DNA of 64,000 bases from Donghicola eburneus. Its GTDB lineage: Bacteria > Pseudomonadota > Alphaproteobacteria > Rhodobacterales > Rhodobacteraceae. The notes beneath the pieces are model-generated. The model was given only the letters and a program-made list of their open reading frames with translations. It did no database searches and was not told the origin of the DNA. Made by a program: the position numbers and the translations under genes. The stretch is taken from NCBI RefSeq assembly GCF_900115865.1, contig NZ_FOXY01000009.1:124001-188000 (forward strand), in the 5' to 3' direction. Shown piece by piece: positions 50,099-62,515 of this stretch. The first letter of the stretch is position 1, and every line of letters begins with the position of its first letter.

Positions 50099-50928
50099 CT
50101 CTGCGCAAGTCCCGACACAGCCAGCTCCAGAATTTCTTCGGTAATCTCTTCTTGCCGCAACTGGCGGGATGTGGCGACCATCTGCGCCAACGTCTCTGCC
50201 GTATTATCCTGAGCGGCGATCATTGCACGCATCCGCGCTTCATTTTCTGCGGCAAAAGACAGAAGTGCCGCCTCGGCCAATTGAGCAAACACGTATTCTT
50301 GCACCAAGCTTTCGAGCATGACCGTGGGGGACAGTGAAAACAATGCATCCCCGTCATCAGCCGCGGGAAACCGGTCAAAATCAAAGGGCACCAAGCGATC
50401 AACATGAATATCCGCGCCTCCGGCCGCGGGCGCAGCATGGACAACTGAGATCGATCCAAAAGCACCAGCCGCCAGTCTTTCAAACAGTACATCCGTCAAA
50501 CGCGTGGCCAAACCCAGCGCTAACGCAGGTTGCGACACCATTGGGGCCTGCCACCCCAGTGGCCATCCTCGTTCGACGGCCTCGGACACACCACGGTCGC
50601 CCACCACAAAAAGAGTGTCTTTGGCATCGAACTGACGGGCCACATGATCAAACACGCGGTCCGAAAAGCCCCCTGCAAAACCCTGCTCCGCTGCAAACAC
50701 GACAACCGCGTGACCCTCTCCGTTAGGGCGCTCGTCCGCCGGCGGAACGCGCGCAAGCACCTGTGAAATCCCTGTGCCGATTGTCGCGGCGTAGCTCCTC
50801 ACGCTCTGCAAATGCTGGTTCGCCTCTTGCACACGAGAGGCGGCAATCCCGCGCATGGCCTTGATTACCGACTCTAGCTTGTGAACCGTGTCGATCCGAG
50901 CGGTGATATCGGCCAAGCGCCCACTCAA
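50095..50928 (-). CDS. atpG: N-ATPase gamma subunit
   Basis: 277 residues, F-type gamma fold. The N-terminal helix ([32 protein letters not shown]) and C-terminal helix ([23 protein letters not shown]) form the rotating coiled-coil shaft. Shorter and more diverged than housekeeping gamma subunits, as usual in N-ATPases. Last gene of the operon; its start overlaps atpA (ATGA). Confidence 0.88.
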   Translation of the reverse strand: MSGRLADITARIDTVHKLESVIKAMRGIAASRVQEANQHLQSVRSYAATIGTGISQVLARVPPADERPNGEGHAVVVFAAEQGFAGGFSDRVFDHVARQFDAKDTLFVVGDRGVSEAVERGWPLGWQAPMVSQPALALGLATRLTDVLFERLAAGAFGSISVVHAAPAAGGADIHVDRLVPFDFDRFPAADDGDALFSLSPTVMLESLVQEYVFAQLAEAALLSFAAENEARMRAMIAAQDNTAETLAQMVATSRQLRQEEITEEILELAVSGLAQS

Positions 50929-52433
50929 GTCGCGCGCTCCACTTGCAACTCATTTATCAACGCCTCGACCACAGCGATCAACTCTGCGCGCTGATCTGCT
51001 CCAAGCGGGCCAGTTCCCAGTTCAATCCCGTTACCGAGCCGTGCGGGCAACCGTTCCCTCAGCAGGGGGATCAGCGCCTCGTCGACCTGATCGAGCAAAC
51101 CATCTGCGAGGGCCGCGAGCAAAGCAACTTGATCGACCTGACGCAATCCCGAATAGCGCGGCTGCACCAACAAGGACCGAATACGCGCGCCTCGGGTGAT
51201 CTGCGCTTTGACTCGCTCGTTCGAGATGCCGCCAAACCGCGTGAACATCTCAAGTTCTTGGAACTGCGCGTAGTCTAGCCGCACACGCCCTGCGACAGAT
51301 CGCAAGGCTTTGTTCTGCGCTTTACCCCCGACACGACTGACAGACAGACCGACATCCACCGCAGGCCGTTGGCTGGCAGAAAACAGGTGGCTGTTCAGAA
51401 CGATCTGCCCGTCGGTAATCGAAATCAGATTGGTCGGGATGTATGCCGATAAGTTCCCCGCATCTGTTTGCGCAATGGGCAGCGCTGTGAGCGATCCGCC
51501 ACCAAGTTCCGGCGATAGTTTGGCGGCCCGCTCCAGCAGGCGCGCGTGCAGGTAGAAGACATCCCCCGGATACGCTTCGCGGCCCGGCGGCTCACGGGTC
51601 AATAGCGCCAATTCGCGGTGGGTCGCAGCGTGGCGGGTCAGATCATCAATCACAATCAGCGCATTCTGGCCATTATCGCGAAAATACTCGGCCATCGTCA
51701 TACCCGCAAAGGGCGCGATCCACTGCATGCCGGGTGTCGCGGCGGCGCTACCGACGACGAAAATGCAGCGCGACGGGTCTCCGTGAGTGCGGACAGCGTC
51801 AATGACGCGCTCTACCGCCGAGGCCCGCTGGCCTACCGCGACATATACGCAAATCAAGTCCGAATACTTTTGATTGATGATCGCGTCGACCGCGAGAGAG
51901 GTTTTCCCCGTCGCGTGATCTCCCACGATCAGCTCTCGTTGCCCGCGCCCCAAGGCAAACAGGCTGTCCATAACTAGAACGCCGGTTTCAAGCGGTTCAG
52001 ACACCAAGTCACGCTCAATGATCGTGGGGGCAGGTCGCTCGACCGGCCAATGGTCTGCGCCAGCGATATCTGGTCCGCCGTCCAACGGACGCCCCAACGG
52101 ATCAACAACGCGGCCCAGCAGAGCCTCTCCGACCGGTACACGCAGAACGTCTCCGGTGTCGGTCACGCGGTCGCCGACAGAAACGGTTGTTCCTTCGTCC
52201 AAGAACACCGCATTGATCCCGTCGCGATCCAGACTGTGCGCGAATGCGAACGCGCCATTCTCGCATTCCAACAGAGCGCCCAGAGGCGCATCCGGCAGTC
52301 CAGCGATCTGCGCGATTCCGTCCGCCAGCCGCAGGATGCACCCAACCGGTGAAGCTCGCGGCCCAAGCTCGGCTCGGTCTACAATTCGGGAGTTCTTTTC
52401 GAGCCATCCCTTGGGGAGCGCTGGTTCAGGCAT
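50925..52433 (-). CDS. atpA: N-ATPase alpha subunit
   Basis: 502 residues from the ATG at 52433, which lies about ten bases after GAGGAG; a TTG three codons upstream is possible. The Walker-type loop is [11 protein letters not shown] near residue 170. Alpha-family segments include [27 protein letters not shown]-like and [22 protein letters not shown]. Non-catalytic nucleotide-binding subunit of the soluble head. Overlaps atpF by eight bases. Confidence 0.92.
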   Translation of the reverse strand: MPEPALPKGWLEKNSRIVDRAELGPRASPVGCILRLADGIAQIAGLPDAPLGALLECENGAFAFAHSLDRDGINAVFLDEGTTVSVGDRVTDTGDVLRVPVGEALLGRVVDPLGRPLDGGPDIAGADHWPVERPAPTIIERDLVSEPLETGVLVMDSLFALGRGQRELIVGDHATGKTSLAVDAIINQKYSDLICVYVAVGQRASAVERVIDAVRTHGDPSRCIFVVGSAAATPGMQWIAPFAGMTMAEYFRDNGQNALIVIDDLTRHAATHRELALLTREPPGREAYPGDVFYLHARLLERAAKLSPELGGGSLTALPIAQTDAGNLSAYIPTNLISITDGQIVLNSHLFSASQRPAVDVGLSVSRVGGKAQNKALRSVAGRVRLDYAQFQELEMFTRFGGISNERVKAQITRGARIRSLLVQPRYSGLRQVDQVALLAALADGLLDQVDEALIPLLRERLPARLGNGIELGTGPLGADQRAELIAVVEALINELQVERAT

Positions 52434-53160
52434 GACGCACAAGCTCCTCTTTTATTTGCATCAGATCGGCCGCCAGATGATTGCGCACTTTCGCCGTCTG
52501 CGCATCCAGCTCGAAGCCAGCAATTAACGATGGATCTACAGTGATCGCGACCTGAACATCGCGTTCTAGCGCACCAGAGATGTCGCCCCGCAGCTTGGCC
52601 GTTTCCTCTGGAGTCAATGCACGCGGAGCGCGGACTGCAACAGGGCCCTTTGCGCCGATGCGGGACCGTGTAGCATCTGGCAAAGCAGCCAGAGCTTCGG
52701 CCAAACCCGTGGAAAATTCTGAAACCTGAGCTTCTTGGGGCAGACGGGTCAGTAGTTTCCTCGCAATCTGCACAGCTAAAGTCGCCGCCTCCTCTCCCAT
52801 TTGGTGACGCGCGTCTTTTTGCATCTGATCGACCGCTTTGGCGGCATCCTGTCTGATCTGCGCTGCCTCCTGCTCGGCACTAAGGCGCATTTGACGCTTG
52901 ATCTCCTCGGCCTCGTATTGCGCCTTGTCCTGTAGATCAGATAGCTCGCGCGCGAACGCAGCGCGCTCTGCATCGGCCGCGGACTTTGCGGCTTCGGCTT
53001 TTTCCATCGCCTGCGCGGCGCGGCGCAATTCGGCCTGCGCCGCGTCTTTACGTTCTGCGATGATGGCCGAGACGGGACGGAACAGGTAGCGCGCCAAAAT
53101 CCACACCAGAACTAGTGCGTTGATGGCCTGTAGCCCCAGCGCCCACCAATCGATGCTCAT
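52426..53160 (-). CDS. atpF: N-ATPase b subunit (stator)
   Basis: 244 residues. One N-terminal membrane helix ([23 protein letters not shown]) precedes a long alanine/glutamate-rich coiled coil (about 30-150), then a C-terminal domain. It is longer than a usual b subunit; because the operon has no delta gene, the C-terminal part may take over the delta role, which is known for N-ATPases. Twelve bases after atpE. Confidence 0.88.
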   Translation of the reverse strand: MSIDWWALGLQAINALVLVWILARYLFRPVSAIIAERKDAAQAELRRAAQAMEKAEAAKSAADAERAAFARELSDLQDKAQYEAEEIKRQMRLSAEQEAAQIRQDAAKAVDQMQKDARHQMGEEAATLAVQIARKLLTRLPQEAQVSEFSTGLAEALAALPDATRSRIGAKGPVAVRAPRALTPEETAKLRGDISGALERDVQVAITVDPSLIAGFELDAQTAKVRNHLAADLMQIKEELVRHA

Positions 53161-53172
53161 TCAAGCCCCCGT

Positions 53173-53421
53173 TCAAACAAAGGGATTGGCGAAGAGAACC
53201 AGCAGCGCCACGACCAGCGCATAAATCGCTGTGGTTTCGATCATGGCCAAACCTACGAACAAAGTCCGGCTCAGGGTCCCCGCGGCTTCGGGCTGGCGGG
53301 CGATCGCCTCCATGGCGGCGGCGACAGCGCGCCCTTCGGCCAGAGCAGGGCCGAGTGCGCCGAACCCCACAGACAAAGCCGCTGCGAGGATTGAGACTGC
53401 TTGGACAAGGTCATTGGTCAT
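53173..53421 (-). CDS. atpE: N-ATPase c subunit (rotor ring)
   Basis: 82 residues from the ATG at 53421, overlapping the atpB stop (ATGA). A two-helix hairpin with the ARQPEA loop (41-46). The ion-binding glutamate is E62 in IETTAIY, and helix 1 has an extra glutamate, E29, where sodium-specific rings have Gln. Double-carboxylate c subunits are known from N-ATPases, at least one of which is proton-coupled. A 361-codon frame through this region fuses the atpB antiframe and was rejected. Confidence 0.92.
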   Translation of the reverse strand: MTNDLVQAVSILAAALSVGFGALGPALAEGRAVAAAMEAIARQPEAAGTLSRTLFVGLAMIETTAIYALVVALLVLFANPFV

Positions 53422-54116
53422 TGAGTAGGCTCCTTGGTCGCAGGCTTGGCGGTGGCGTGTCCGCCTTCGACCGCCGAACCGATGAAAACGGTGGCAAGCA
53501 CCGCAAAGATGTAGGCCTGAACCGCTCCTGTCAGCAGATCCAAGGCCATGAGCGGGATCGGCAAAAACAGACCCGCCAGAGATAAAACGATGCCGATCAC
53601 AAACACGCCGCTCATGACATTCCCGAACAGACGAACGATCAACGAAAAGGTTCGCGTGATTTGCTCTACGATGTTCAGCGGGATCATGACCCAACTTGGG
53701 TCCGCAAAACCGGCGAGGTAGTCTTTGACGCCTTGGGCCTGCACTCCGTAGATCACCGTCGCAACGAAGACGATCAGGGCGAGCGCAGCGTCCGTTTCCA
53801 AGTGCGCTGTCGGCGGCTCTATCCCGGGGATCAGCGAGGACCAGTTCGATATCAGCACAAAGACAAAGATCGTTCCGATCAGGGCGCGATATGGTTCGGG
53901 ATCGCGGTTCATTGTGTCGCGGATTTGGCCATCGATTGTGTCGACCAGCAACTCCACAGCGGATTGCAAACCGTCTGGGGTGGTCCGCAGCCGCCCTGAC
54001 ATCCAGACCGAGAATCCCGTCAGACACGCCATGATCCCCCAGGTCACCAGCACAGCCGAGGTGATGGGGACCGGGCCCACATAGAACAGCGGCTGCGTGA
54101 TCAGCGGGTTCTCCAT
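53418..54116 (-). CDS. atpB: N-ATPase a subunit
   Basis: 232 residues with about five to six membrane helices. The stator arginine is in the helix around [11 protein letters not shown], the strictly conserved contact to the c ring. Forms the ion half-channels. Both ends overlap its neighbours by one to four bases. Confidence 0.92.
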   Translation of the reverse strand: MENPLITQPLFYVGPVPITSAVLVTWGIMACLTGFSVWMSGRLRTTPDGLQSAVELLVDTIDGQIRDTMNRDPEPYRALIGTIFVFVLISNWSSLIPGIEPPTAHLETDAALALIVFVATVIYGVQAQGVKDYLAGFADPSWVMIPLNIVEQITRTFSLIVRLFGNVMSGVFVIGIVLSLAGLFLPIPLMALDLLTGAVQAYIFAVLATVFIGSAVEGGHATAKPATKEPTQ

Positions 54117-54394
54117 TACACCGCCTCATTGGTGGGGCGACTACGGCGCAAGACCAACACTCGGGCAAGAATAACGCCAGCCAGCGCGGCCAACAGCGGA
54201 AGCGGCCCGAGCTGCGCGATCCCATAAAGAGCGCCGCCAAGCACTGCAAAGCGCACAAGTTGCAGGACCAGTCCTAACCCGACGGGTCCGCCAACCAGCA
54301 TCTGTACGACGCGCGAAAGGCTCAGGAAATGCGCGAGCCCTAGGATGAACCCTGCCAGCCCGCCGAACGCGATGAACATTGTGAGCTCCGTCAT
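54116..54394 (-). CDS. atpR: N-ATPase subunit AtpR
   Basis: 92 residues and three membrane helices. AtpR is specific to N-ATPase operons and is thought to interact with the c ring through conserved arginines; here candidates lie in [11 protein letters not shown] and [11 protein letters not shown]. Overlaps atpQ by ATGA and meets atpB. Confidence 0.88.
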   Translation of the reverse strand: MTELTMFIAFGGLAGFILGLAHFLSLSRVVQMLVGGPVGLGLVLQLVRFAVLGGALYGIAQLGPLPLLAALAGVILARVLVLRRSRPTNEAV

Positions 54395-54666
54395 TGCTTA
54401 TGCATCCACTTCCATGCTGCGTGCAGGCCGATGCCTGCACCAATGAAAATCGCGGGAGCGGTAAAGAATATCCCGCTCTCCGCCACGCGATCGACCAACC
54501 GGCCAAGGACGATCCCAATCAGGATCGGCATGACAACCAGCCACCCAAGCACCCCGATCTGGCCCAGTCGCGCCGCGACCGAGGGCTCGGGCTCCTCTGC
54601 GCCAATCCGCTGGCGTTCTGCGGCACGGCGGGTCGCGTCCTCTATCTGATCGCGCTGCTCGGCCAT
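54391..54666 (-). CDS. atpQ: N-ATPase subunit AtpQ (AtpI/AtpZ-like)
   Basis: 91 residues. A charged N-terminus of about 35 residues precedes two membrane helices (GWLVVMPILIGIVLGRLVDR and the second near 68-88). AtpI-like proteins assist c-ring assembly or cation transport. Starts at the base before the atpC stop. Confidence 0.85.
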   Translation of the reverse strand: MAEQRDQIEDATRRAAERQRIGAEEPEPSVAARLGQIGVLGWLVVMPILIGIVLGRLVDRVAESGIFFTAPAIFIGAGIGLHAAWKWMHKQ

Positions 54667-55115
54667 CTAACGTCCCTCTGTCGTGATAGCCGGAGGATGA
54701 TCCAGTCCAGCAGGTCTTTGTGGGTGAAAGACCTGCATCATCTGGCGCACGGTTTGGGTCTGCATCCGCATCGACTCGACCCTTGCGCGGCGCTCCTCGT
54801 CTTCTTCGGCTTGGCGCAGGGCACGCACATGGGCCAAAAGCGCCTCTAGATCATCGCCGAGGACCCCTTCGCGGCTGGCAACCTCCACAACAAATCCGCC
54901 CGTCACGCGCAGTAGCCCAGAGCGCATCGCGCAATATCGCTCGGTGCCTTCGGCGGTCTTCCATCGCAGAACGGATGCTGGCAGCACCGTCAAAAAATCC
55001 ACGTGACCTGCTAGAATCCCAAAGCTGCCAGACTGATCTTCGGCACGGATGGACCTGACTGACTGTGCTGCCACAAGCGTGTGTAAGGGCGTGGTAACGG
55101 ACAGTGACAAACCCA

Positions 55116-55116
<1 letters not shown>
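54667..55116 (-). CDS. atpC: N-ATPase epsilon subunit
   Basis: 149 residues from the ATG at 55116, overlapping the atpD stop (ATGA). The N-terminal beta sandwich shows VRSIRAEDQSGSFGILAGHVDFLTVLP. The C-terminal helix region is charged (RALRQAEEDEERRARVESMR). An upstream frame extension inside atpD was rejected. Confidence 0.9.
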
Positions 55117-56817
<1,701 letters not shown>

Positions 56818-57285
56818 ATGCAAGCAAGCTTCACTGTGAACGGCCGTCCGCAGCAGGTGGACGTGCCCGAGGATATGCCGTTGCTTTGGGTCCTTCGTGA
56901 CATTCTGGGCATGACGGGCACCAAATATGGCTGCGGGATCGCGCAATGTGGCGCCTGTACCGTTCATTTGAACGGCGAGGCCGTGCGCTCTTGTCAAGTT
57001 GGCGCTTATGATCTGGAAGGCGCCGAGATCACAACGATTGAGGGGCTGGGGACGCCCGACGCCCCGCACCCAGTCCAAGAGGCTTGGATCGAAATGCAGG
57101 TCGCGCAGTGTGGCTACTGCCAGTCAGGGCAGATTATGCAGGCTGCGGCGTTGCTGAAGGACATCCCCGTGCCAACAGACGCCGAGATCGACGATGCGAT
57201 GTCCGGCAATCTGTGCCGCTGCGCCAGTTACCCCCGCATCCGCGCCGCGATCCATCTCGCCACTACCAAGATTGGAGGTCGCTGA
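56818..57285 (+). CDS. molybdenum hydroxylase 2Fe-2S subunit
   Basis: 155 residues from the ATG at 56818. Two clusters are visible: plant-type C-x4-C-x2-C in [17 protein letters not shown] (about 42-58) with a fourth Cys near 62 (RSCQV), and a helical C-x2-C ... C-x-C in [11 protein letters not shown] and [11 protein letters not shown]. It carries electrons from the molybdenum subunit. Similar to isoquinoline 1-oxidoreductase small subunits. Overlaps the large-subunit gene start. Confidence 0.9.
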   Translation: MQASFTVNGRPQQVDVPEDMPLLWVLRDILGMTGTKYGCGIAQCGACTVHLNGEAVRSCQVGAYDLEGAEITTIEGLGTPDAPHPVQEAWIEMQVAQCGYCQSGQIMQAAALLKDIPVPTDAEIDDAMSGNLCRCASYPRIRAAIHLATTKIGGR

Positions 57286-59534
57286 TGGGCAAGCTGCGCA
57301 CACTGACCCGCCGCACGTTTCTGATAGGGTCCGCCGCAATTGCTGGCGGCGTCGCCTTTGGCACCTATTTGGTCAAACGGTCGATCCCGAACCCTTTGCT
57401 AGACGATCTGCAGGACGGCGAGGCTGCTATCACACCTTATATTAAGATTGCGCCGGACGGGATTACCCTGATCACGCCGCGAGCGGATATGGGGCAGGGG
57501 GCCTATTCGATCCAAGCGCTCTTGATTGCCGAAGAGCTGGATATTGATCCGGCCACAACCACGATCACACCGGGCGCACCAGACCCTGCCTATTACAACG
57601 CCGCTGTTTTGGCCGAAGGCGTTCCTTTCCCCGCGTATGACCGCAGCACCATGGCCGAAACCGCGCGGGCCTTTATGTCGATCCCGGCCAAGCTGTTCGA
57701 GGTCCAAATCACCGGCGGATCTTCGACCGTACCCGACAGCTATGACAAACTGAGGACTGCAGGGGCCGTCGCTCGAGAGACCTTAAAAGAAGCCGCAGCA
57801 CGCAAGCTTGGTGTCGCGCGTGCAGATGTATCCACGAAAAACGGGCAGGTGGTACTGCCGGACGGGACGGTAATCCCGTACACGGACCTTGCTGCGGATG
57901 CCGCGCAGTTGGATCCCGTGACAGAGGTTGAGCTCAAGCCTGCGACGACATGGACACGATTGGGCAAGCCGCAGCAGCGTCTGGACATGGTCGCCAAGTG
58001 CACCGGAACAGAGACCTATGGCATCGACTTGAACGTGGAGGGCATGGTGTATGCAACCGTCCGCGCAAATCCCGGTATTGGTGGCGGCATTGCACGTCTG
58101 AACAGTGATGCGGCCCGCACCACTGCAGGGGTGCAGCAAGTTTTGCCGATCACTAGTGCGGTCGCTGTGATCTCGGATAACACATGGAGCGCCTTTCAAG
58201 GCGCAAACGCGCTCGATATCACGTGGGGGCCAGCCCCCTTTCCCGAGAATTCAGATAGGATGTTCGAGGCACTCGAGGCCGCGCTTGGGGACGATGACGC
58301 ATTTGACCACCGACAACGAGATGACGGCAACATCGACGCCGCATTGGAACAGGGCGCAGAGATCGACGTCACTTACCGCGTCCCCTATTTGCCCCATGCC
58401 CCAATGGAGCCGATGAACGCGCTGGTTCATCTGACCAAAGATGCCTGCGACATCTGGGTCGGCACGCAAATTCCGCTGTTCATCCGTAAAAAAGCCGCAT
58501 CGATGACCGGGCTCGACGAAGAGCAAGTCCACGTCCACGTGCAACCAATGGGCGGCAGTTTTGGTCACCGGCTCGAGATGACCCACGTTGAGCAAGCGAT
58601 TGAAATCGCAATCGAGATGCGCGGCACCCCCGTCAAACTGGTCTGGAGCCGAGAAGAAGATATGACCCACGACTACCCACGACCCGCGGCTGTCGCAAGG
58701 GGCCGCGGACGTACGGATTTGGGTCATGTCATCAGCATGGATTTGTCAGTCGCGCAATCTGCGATGACACCAAGCTGGATGCATCGCCTGACTGGTATGA
58801 CCCTGCCCGGACCGGACGCGACGATCACAACGGGATCATGGGACCAACCTTTTGCGATCCCGAATTACCGCATCACGGGATACCGCGCACCCGACATGGT
58901 GCCCATATCGTCGTGGCGGTCAGTTGGCGCGTCGAGCAATGGGTTTTTCCACGATTGTCTGCTAGACGAATTGATCCATGCGGCAGGCGCTGATCCTCTG
59001 GCAGAGCGTACTCGGCTGTGCATGGATGACACCTCGCGCAAAGTGCTAGAGGCTGTCGGCGACATGTGCGGCTGGGACGGACCTGATCTGGGCTACAACC
59101 ACGGGCGCGGTGTCGGGTTCTGCATGTCCTTTGGCGTCCCCTGTGCACAAGTCGTGGACGTAACGCAAACCGAAGAGGGCATTCGACTGGATCGCGTCTA
59201 CGTCGCCGTAGATGTGGGCGATGTTTTGGACCCTGTGAACCTAGAGGCGCAGATAACTGGCAGCGTCCTTTTTGGCCTTGGCCATGCGATGAACTGCGAG
59301 CTGACCTACGCCGATCACGCGCCAGAACAGGACAACTTCTACGCCAATACCGGCCTGCGCCTGTACCAAGTGCCCGAGGTCAAAGTGAAGGCCCTGACCA
59401 ACGGCACACGCATTCGTGGCATCGGAGAACCGGGTGTGCCCCCTGCAGCACCAGCGCTTGCCAATGCGATCTTTGCTGCGACGGGGCAGCGGATCAGGGA
59501 ATTGCCCCTGAACCGCCATATCGATTTCGTTTAG
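57285..59534 (+). CDS. molybdenum hydroxylase large subunit (isoquinoline 1-oxidoreductase beta-like)
   Basis: 749 residues from the ATG at 57285. A twin-arginine segment [14 protein letters not shown] near residue 9 suggests export through Tat or a membrane anchor. Molybdopterin-domain motifs include [24 protein letters not shown] and [12 protein letters not shown], and the final [24 protein letters not shown] carries the glutamate of the active site. No FAD subunit or cytochrome gene is next to it, so the electron acceptor is unknown. Substrate, probably an aldehyde or N-heterocycle, cannot be told. Confidence 0.85.
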   Translation: MGKLRTLTRRTFLIGSAAIAGGVAFGTYLVKRSIPNPLLDDLQDGEAAITPYIKIAPDGITLITPRADMGQGAYSIQALLIAEELDIDPATTTITPGAPDPAYYNAAVLAEGVPFPAYDRSTMAETARAFMSIPAKLFEVQITGGSSTVPDSYDKLRTAGAVARETLKEAAARKLGVARADVSTKNGQVVLPDGTVIPYTDLAADAAQLDPVTEVELKPATTWTRLGKPQQRLDMVAKCTGTETYGIDLNVEGMVYATVRANPGIGGGIARLNSDAARTTAGVQQVLPITSAVAVISDNTWSAFQGANALDITWGPAPFPENSDRMFEALEAALGDDDAFDHRQRDDGNIDAALEQGAEIDVTYRVPYLPHAPMEPMNALVHLTKDACDIWVGTQIPLFIRKKAASMTGLDEEQVHVHVQPMGGSFGHRLEMTHVEQAIEIAIEMRGTPVKLVWSREEDMTHDYPRPAAVARGRGRTDLGHVISMDLSVAQSAMTPSWMHRLTGMTLPGPDATITTGSWDQPFAIPNYRITGYRAPDMVPISSWRSVGASSNGFFHDCLLDELIHAAGADPLAERTRLCMDDTSRKVLEAVGDMCGWDGPDLGYNHGRGVGFCMSFGVPCAQVVDVTQTEEGIRLDRVYVAVDVGDVLDPVNLEAQITGSVLFGLGHAMNCELTYADHAPEQDNFYANTGLRLYQVPEVKVKALTNGTRIRGIGEPGVPPAAPALANAIFAATGQRIRELPLNRHIDFV

Positions 59535-59545
59535 TCGGCGCTGGT

Positions 59546-61582
59546 TTAGAGACCCCGTGCGAGACGCAAGGCGTCATAAATCGCGGCGTGCGTATTCCGC
59601 GCCGCGACAGCATCCCCGATCCGGAAAAGACGGAAGGCACCCTCGGGGTTCGTCTCGACCTCTTGGATCCCGCCTGTTGCCAACGCGTCGTAATCCACTT
59701 CGCCCCCATTGCGTGATAGCGGCTTGAGGTCAAAATAAAGCTCGTCCAGCGGACGGGTGCCGTGGTTGACCACCACCTGATCTACGATCCGCTCTTTCTG
59801 GAAATTGCCGTAGTCGGACCCAAGAATCGCCTTTAGCTGATTTCCCTCTTTCACGACGGATTTCAGCCGCCATGTCACCGTAAAGGTCACATCCCGCTCT
59901 TGCATCGCGCGCATGTAAGGCACGAGGTTCATGGCCATCACCTCGGGCGCAAACGAACGGTCGGGCGTCACGATTTCAACCTTTGCGCCGGTCGCGCTGA
60001 TCATATCCGCCGCCTGCAGCCCCGAGTGGTCGCCCGCGTCGTCAAAAACCAGAACATCGTGACCCGCTTTGACATCGCCAGAGATGATATCCCAGCTCGA
60101 CACCACCTTGTCATTTCCATCGGTCAGAACATCCGTATGAGGCAAACCACCTGTCGCGACAAAAACCTCGTCCGGATTGGTCGCCAGAACATCCTCGATC
60201 TCGGCATAGGTGTTGAACCGGAAATCTACACCTAGTTTTGTGCACTGCTCGAACCGCCATGCGATGATCGAGATCATCTCGCGGCGGCGCTCCTGCTGCG
60301 CTGTCAGGCGCAACTGGCCGCCCGGTTGATCGGCTGCCTCAAAAACTGTGACGTGGTGGCCTCGCTCTGCGCTAACCCGCGCTGCTTCCATACCTGCAGG
60401 GCCCGCACCGATGATCGTGACACGTTTGGGCGTCTCGGCTTTTTCGATGGTGTGAGGCTGCTCAACCTCGCGCCCCGTCGAGGGGTTGTGCGTACAAAGC
60501 GCCATTCCGCCCTGATAGATCCTGTCCAAACAATAGTTTGCGCCGACGCAGGGGCGGATATCATCCTCGCGCCCTTCGACAATTTTGCGCACTAGATGGG
60601 GGTCGGCCATGTGCGCGCGCGTCATACCGACCATGTCGACCTTGCCCGAGGCGATCGCATGGCGCGCTGTCGCGACGTCCGGGATCTTGGCCGCGTGGAA
60701 GGTCGGGAAGTCTGTGGCCGCCCGGATTTCGCCTGCAAAGTCCAGATGGGGTGCGTTGCGCATGCCTTGGATCGGGATCAAATCGGTCAAACCCGGATCA
60801 GTGTCGATATGGCCTTTGACCACGTTCAGGAAATCGACCATCCCGCTATCTTTGAAACGCTGAGAAATCGTCAGACCGTCCTCTTTGGTCAGGCCGCCTG
60901 GCAGGTCCTCATCGCCCGAATATCGAATGCCCACGATGAATTCTTTGCCGCAGCGCTCGCGGATCGCACCGAGTACGTCCCAGACAAAACGAAGGCGATT
61001 GTCCAAAGATCCGCCGTAGGGTCCCTCCAACGAATTCGTCAGTGGCGAATAGAACTGTTCCATCAAGTGGCCGTAGGACTCCAGCTCGATCCCATCCACA
61101 CCGGCAGCCTGCATCCGCTCTGCCGCGTCGGCGTAGTCCTCAATGATGCGTGCGATATCCCAATCCTCTGCCACCTTGGGGAAGGCGCGGTGCGACGGTT
61201 CGCGCAGATGGCTTGCTGACACAACTGGCAGCCAGTCCGCTTTGTCCCACCGGGTCCGACGGCCCAAATGAGTCAACTGGATCATCACCGCGCAGCCATG
61301 GTCGTGACAAGCATCGACCATTTCCTTCATGTGGCCAACGACCTCGTCTTTCCATGCCAGAATGTTGTTAAAGACCGGCGGACTGTCTCGCGCCACGCTC
61401 GCCGAGCCCGCTGTCATGGTCAGGCCAACACCTGCCTTGGCACGCTCCAGATGGTAGGCGCGATAGCGTTCCTTGGGCATCCCATCCTCGGGATAGGCCG
61501 GCTCGTGACTGGTGATCATAATACGGTTTTTCAGCGTCAGGTGTTTCAGCTGAAAGGGCTGGAGCAAAGGATCATTAGACAT
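59546..61582 (-). CDS. N-methylproline demethylase-like NADH:flavin oxidoreductase (TMADH family)
   Basis: 678 residues in two parts. The N-terminal OYE-like FMN barrel (about 1-370) starts with LLQPFQLKHLTLKNRIM and ends with a 4Fe-4S cysteine set in CVGANYCLDRIYQGGMALCTHNP. The C-terminal part binds NAD/FAD with VTIIGAGPAGMEAARVS near 393. Length and domain pattern fit StcD, the N-methylproline demethylase of stachydrine breakdown, and related dimethylglycine/trimethylamine dehydrogenases. Faces a TetR gene across a palindromic region. Confidence 0.78.
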   Translation of the reverse strand: MSNDPLLQPFQLKHLTLKNRIMITSHEPAYPEDGMPKERYRAYHLERAKAGVGLTMTAGSASVARDSPPVFNNILAWKDEVVGHMKEMVDACHDHGCAVMIQLTHLGRRTRWDKADWLPVVSASHLREPSHRAFPKVAEDWDIARIIEDYADAAERMQAAGVDGIELESYGHLMEQFYSPLTNSLEGPYGGSLDNRLRFVWDVLGAIRERCGKEFIVGIRYSGDEDLPGGLTKEDGLTISQRFKDSGMVDFLNVVKGHIDTDPGLTDLIPIQGMRNAPHLDFAGEIRAATDFPTFHAAKIPDVATARHAIASGKVDMVGMTRAHMADPHLVRKIVEGREDDIRPCVGANYCLDRIYQGGMALCTHNPSTGREVEQPHTIEKAETPKRVTIIGAGPAGMEAARVSAERGHHVTVFEAADQPGGQLRLTAQQERRREMISIIAWRFEQCTKLGVDFRFNTYAEIEDVLATNPDEVFVATGGLPHTDVLTDGNDKVVSSWDIISGDVKAGHDVLVFDDAGDHSGLQAADMISATGAKVEIVTPDRSFAPEVMAMNLVPYMRAMQERDVTFTVTWRLKSVVKEGNQLKAILGSDYGNFQKERIVDQVVVNHGTRPLDELYFDLKPLSRNGGEVDYDALATGGIQEVETNPEGAFRLFRIGDAVAARNTHAAIYDALRLARGL

Positions 61583-61888
61583 TTCAGGCTCTCTGTGGAC
61601 CGGGACTTGCGTTGAATGTTGAGTGATGCTGAATTAAAATGTTCATACCTGTCAAGAGACGTCTTTGCGTTAAGAATAAGAATGCGTGCGCACCTAAATG
61701 CTGCGCAGCATTTTTCATTCATAACTTATAACGATGATTTTTATTGACTAGGTTCTCTCGGAAATCTCCATCTTTCTGCAACGCAGCATTTTCAATTCAC
61801 TAGAACCAAATAAACATTAATGCACATTCTTCCACATGCGGTCCATGAATGCTTGCCAACACTGGCCGCAATCCCTAGGAAATGAGGA
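61583..61888. promoter_or_regulatory. AT-rich divergent regulatory region
   Basis: 306 bases without a gene between the demethylase-like gene and the TetR gene. It holds an 18-base palindrome at 61696-61713 and a related sequence CGCAGCATTTT at 61782-61792, along with AT-rich stretches that fit core promoters in both directions. Confidence 0.6.
61696..61713. promoter_or_regulatory. 18-bp perfect palindrome, probable TetR operator
   Basis: AAATGCTGCGCAGCATTT is a perfect palindrome, 114 bases from the demethylase-like start and 176 bases from the TetR start. TetR dimers usually bind such sites between divergent genes. Confidence 0.65.
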
Positions 61889-62515
61889 ATGAGTACAGAG
61901 CCCCTTCCAGAGCGCGGTTGGCGCGGATCACCTGATGTCTGGCTGGACGCTGCCTACGACGCGCTCCTTCAGGGCGGGATCGACTCTGTCAAAGTCATGC
62001 CCCTCGCCAATAAACTGAAGCTCTCGCGCACCAGCTTCTACTGGTTCTTCAAGGACAGAAAACAACTGCTCGACGGACTGTTGGACAGATGGGACGTCCG
62101 CACGACCAAGCCTTTGATCGCCGCAACGACCGAATACGCATACTCGGAAACAGAGGCGATGCTGAACGTGATTTTCACCTTTCTCGAAGGTCAGGCGTTT
62201 GACTCGCGTATGGAACTCGCAATCCGTTCTTGGGCGCAACAAGACCCAAATGTCGTCACACGCTTGCAACAGGCAGACACCCGCCGCATCGACGCATTGC
62301 GGGAAATGCTGGAAAAATGGGGACATGATCCGGCGGACGCGGATGTTCGCGCCCGCACGATTTATTTGGTGCAGGTCGGCTACATCTCGATGCAGGTGCA
62401 GGAACCTATCGAAGTGCGCTTGGAACGCTTTCCATCCTACGTCGAGATTTATACAGGCAAGCGCCCACCGGAGCACGAAATGGACCGCTTCAAAGCGCGT
62501 CTAGGCCTGCTCTAA
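61889..62515 (+). CDS. TetR/AcrR-family transcriptional regulator
   Basis: 208 residues. The N-terminal helix-turn-helix (about 15-62) has VWLDAAYDALLQGGIDSVKVMPLANKL and LSRTSFYWFFKDRKQLLDGLL. The C-terminal ligand domain is helical. AGGA lies eight bases before the ATG. Divergent from the demethylase-like gene, so it probably represses it until an N-methylated substrate appears. The last four bases overlap the convergent carrier gene. Confidence 0.85.
   Translation: MSTEPLPERGWRGSPDVWLDAAYDALLQGGIDSVKVMPLANKLKLSRTSFYWFFKDRKQLLDGLLDRWDVRTTKPLIAATTEYAYSETEAMLNVIFTFLEGQAFDSRMELAIRSWAQQDPNVVTRLQQADTRRIDALREMLEKWGHDPADADVRARTIYLVQVGYISMQVQEPIEVRLERFPSYVEIYTGKRPPEHEMDRFKARLGLL

Noticed and set aside
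53173-54258. 361-codon minus-strand open frame ending with the c subunit
   Set aside because: Only the last 82 codons are the real atpE; the rest runs out of frame through atpB and atpR.
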